Shown here: positions 44,939 through 46,532 of the stretch, piece after piece
How positions within the stretch are numbered: the first letter of the stretch is position 1
Layout of the letters: each line of letters opens with the position of its first letter
NCBI GenBank assembly: GCA_027686065.1
Contig: JAQCTH010000024.1
Location: 1 to 46,532, forward strand
From: Clostridiaceae bacterium AF10-41
GTDB lineage: Bacteria; Bacillota; Clostridia; Clostridiales; Clostridiaceae
Direction of reading: 5' to 3'
Length of the DNA stretch: 46,532 nucleotides
Notes under the pieces: model-generated
Seen by the model: only the letters and a program-made list of their open reading frames with translations
What the model was told of the DNA's origin: nothing
Database searches by the model: none
Translations under genes and position numbers: made by a program

Positions 44939-46294
44939 TTAAGAGACTTTTTTTCTTTTTATATAACTTATAAAAGGGGAAGATAACAAAAATCCAAATA
45001 ATATGGCGAAAGTAAACAGTGAAGATTTACTATGGAAAAATACAGTTAAGGTTCCATAAGCAGATTTATTTATCTTATCTTCAATTACACTGTATGCACT
45101 ATCTATAGCATCAGTACTTATGAATTCTACTTTATCATTAGGAGTATGAATTTTACTCATATCACTATGACAAAAGCTTAAAGAATCTATTCCTAAATTA
45201 TTGAAACTTGCATGGTCACTTGAATCCTCATAAACAACTTTAGTATCAACATTGTTTTTCTTCGCCATTTTTTCAACAGATTTAAGAAGCTCAGAATCTT
45301 TATCTTTATATGATGATCCAAGCATTAAAGTAAGAGGATATCCTTTGCTACCAATCATATCAAAATTAATTACTTCTGCCTCTTTTAGCTTATCAAGATT
45401 ATTTTCAGCAAAGCTTTTTGAGCCAAGTAACCCAAACTCTTCAGCATTTAATGCTACAAAAATTATATCTCTTTTAGGCTTACCATAACTTGATAAGGTT
45501 TTTTGCAGTTCTAATAAAAATGCAGTTCCAGAGGCATTATCCAAAGCTCCGTAATAAGTGTTTTTTAAACCATCTACACCTAAATGATCATAATGAGCAG
45601 TTAATACAAGAGGAGGTAGGTCACTAGAAGAACCTTTTAAAACCCCTACTATGTTAACCAGTTCTTTTTCGCAAGTAGTAAATGGTAAGTTTACAGAAAT
45701 ACTTAGACCAGAACGTATAGAATCTAGAATTTTATTATAAGTATTAGTATTTATCAAAACCATCATGTCATAAGCAAAATCACTGATAAAAGAACTTCTA
45801 AAAGAAAAATCATTATTAGGAGATACATAAAATAAACAATTTCCTTCGTTAGTTATTACTTCAATAGAATTTGTATAAATATTTACTTTATCATCCTTAG
45901 AAAAACTTAAATTACTGATTCTGAAATTAATCATATCCTCCTTATAATCAACTCCATATTTTAAAGTTTCTACAATACCTTCACCAGAGAAGATTTTAAG
46001 ATAAGGGGAACTATTATTAGTTATAGGACATAATGTTTTGAAGCTTTCTTTAAAGCTTTCATTAAGTGGAACCAATTTGTTATCTTCGAAGTTTTTTCTT
46101 ATAATTTCTCCAACTAGTAAATTACCATTGCTACCAGATAGTCTGCCGCCATAAGTTTCAGAAGAAAATGCAGCAATATTTGCCTTTACATTATCAGCAT
46201 TAAAAGGTGAATATGTAAAATTAAAAAATATAGAAACAGATAATAATACTAAACTAGTAATTAATGATAGATAGTAAAACAATTTTTTTTTCAT
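44939..46294 (-). CDS. Membrane-anchored M28 family aminopeptidase
   Basis: A 451-residue zinc peptidase with an N-terminal signal anchor (4-25) and a second hydrophobic segment near the C-terminus (about 425-445) ending in basic KRKKV. The M28 centre is complete: H234 and D236 in AHYDHLG, D252 in ALDNASG, E285/E286 in NAEEFG, D312 in NFDMIGS, and H383 in KIHTPND. The catalytic part would face outside, tethered at both ends. Such enzymes trim peptides outside the cell, but substrate is unknown. GAGGT is the ribosome binding site. It converges with prfB on a shared terminator. Confidence 0.92.
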   Translation of the reverse strand: MKKKLFYYLSLITSLVLLSVSIFFNFTYSPFNADNVKANIAAFSSETYGGRLSGSNGNLLVGEIIRKNFEDNKLVPLNESFKESFKTLCPITNNSSPYLKIFSGEGIVETLKYGVDYKEDMINFRISNLSFSKDDKVNIYTNSIEVITNEGNCLFYVSPNNDFSFRSSFISDFAYDMMVLINTNTYNKILDSIRSGLSISVNLPFTTCEKELVNIVGVLKGSSSDLPPLVLTAHYDHLGVDGLKNTYYGALDNASGTAFLLELQKTLSSYGKPKRDIIFVALNAEEFGLLGSKSFAENNLDKLKEAEVINFDMIGSKGYPLTLMLGSSYKDKDSELLKSVEKMAKKNNVDTKVVYEDSSDHASFNNLGIDSLSFCHSDMSKIHTPNDKVEFISTDAIDSAYSVIEDKINKSAYGTLTVFFHSKSSLFTFAILFGFLLSSPFISYIKRKKVS

Positions 46295-46377
46295 AAATTT
46301 ACCTCAAATAATAATTATATTTAATACTATTACTTAAGGTATGATATTATGAAGAAATATTAATTAAACATAGAAAA

Positions 46378-46530
46378 TTAAGCTTTTTTATAAACCAATT
46401 CTATAAATCCGTAAATTAGGGAAAATAGAATACAAATATAAATAAATATATTTATTTGATTGGCAACTATTGAAAAAACTCCACCAACTATTGATGAAAA
46501 TAGTATTATACAATTAATAAATTTTGATAA
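46378..46530 (-). CDS. C-terminal end of a membrane protein (partial)
   Basis: Fifty codons open on the minus strand from the window edge to TAA at 46378-46380. The peptide is strongly hydrophobic (FINCIILFSSIVGGVF, then IFIYICILFSLIYGFI) and ends LVYKKA. Two membrane helices with a short basic end resemble the C-terminus of a transporter such as an MFS permease, but the family cannot be fixed. It lies upstream of, and in the same direction as, the M28 gene, 83 bases apart. Confidence 0.6.
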   Translation of the reverse strand, partial: LSKFINCIILFSSIVGGVFSIVANQINIFIYICILFSLIYGFIELVYKKA

Positions 46531-46532
46531 CC

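Overview
The window is about 46.5 kb of very AT-rich, gene-dense chromosome from a Gram-positive, spore-forming anaerobe, almost certainly Clostridium sensu stricto (Clostridiaceae). The evidence is AGGAGG-type ribosome binding sites with frequent TTG and GTG starts, the spore genes spoIID, spoIIQ, spoIIID and yyaC, a clostridial thiolase behind a Rex-type operator, a DUF1385-PrmC fusion, an S-box in front of metK, and the Firmicute order atp - ywmB - murA - spoIID - spoIIQ - spoIIID - mbl. The species cannot be fixed from the sequence alone. There is no prophage, insertion sequence or CRISPR array; this is core chromosome.

Layout. (1) 1-4.6 kb: end of an unidentified gene, a fructose-6-phosphate aldolase/transaldolase-like gene, and a large sortase-anchored double nucleotidase. 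(2) 4.9-8.2 kb: rho, then a diacylglycerol glucosyltransferase-like gene and rpmE on the minus strand. (3) 8.3-14.8 kb: tdk, DUF1385-prmC, prfA, a small membrane protein, tsaC/sua5, rpiB and upp. (4) 15-17.6 kb: a UDP-GlcNAc 2-epimerase with a structured leader, and thlA. (5) 18.1-24.9 kb: the complete F1Fo ATP synthase operon atpIBEFHAGDC, closed by a 24-bp terminator stem. (6) 25.3-31.5 kb: ywmB, murA, spoIID, spoIIQ, spoIIID and mbl, with yyaC converging on mbl. (7) 31.6-34.4 kb: a membrane-anchored orphan protein, a Tyr-Val-Thr-Tyr tRNA cluster, and a SAM-I riboswitch with metK. (8) 34.5-39.7 kb: nagA on the minus strand, then recD2, a decayed ComFA-like helicase and comFC. (9) 39.7-40.8 kb: a large structured RNA identified here as the raiA motif, then hpf/raiA. 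(10) 41-46.5 kb: secA, prfB with its programmed frameshift, a membrane-anchored M28 peptidase, and the end of another membrane protein.

How the parts fit. Translation and its control recur: RF1 with its methylase, RF2, L31, tRNAs, t6A synthesis, ribosome hibernation and the raiA RNA. Envelope biogenesis and sporulation form a second theme (MurA, Mbl, SpoIID/SpoIIQ, glycolipid synthesis, SecA), and energy metabolism a third (ATP synthase, thiolase under probable NADH/NAD+ control).

The most interesting signals are: a separately transcribed structured RNA whose consensus promoter lies over the comFC stop codon and whose predicted start falls on the first base of its closing helix; a ComFA homologue that has lost its ATPase motifs but stays in its operon; a family of imperfect palindromes at gene 3' ends built from GTGAACTGTGAA-like and GGTAACA units; a conspicuous stem in the 2-epimerase leader; and a SpoIIQ that has lost most LytM catalytic residues while keeping a consensus sigma-F promoter.
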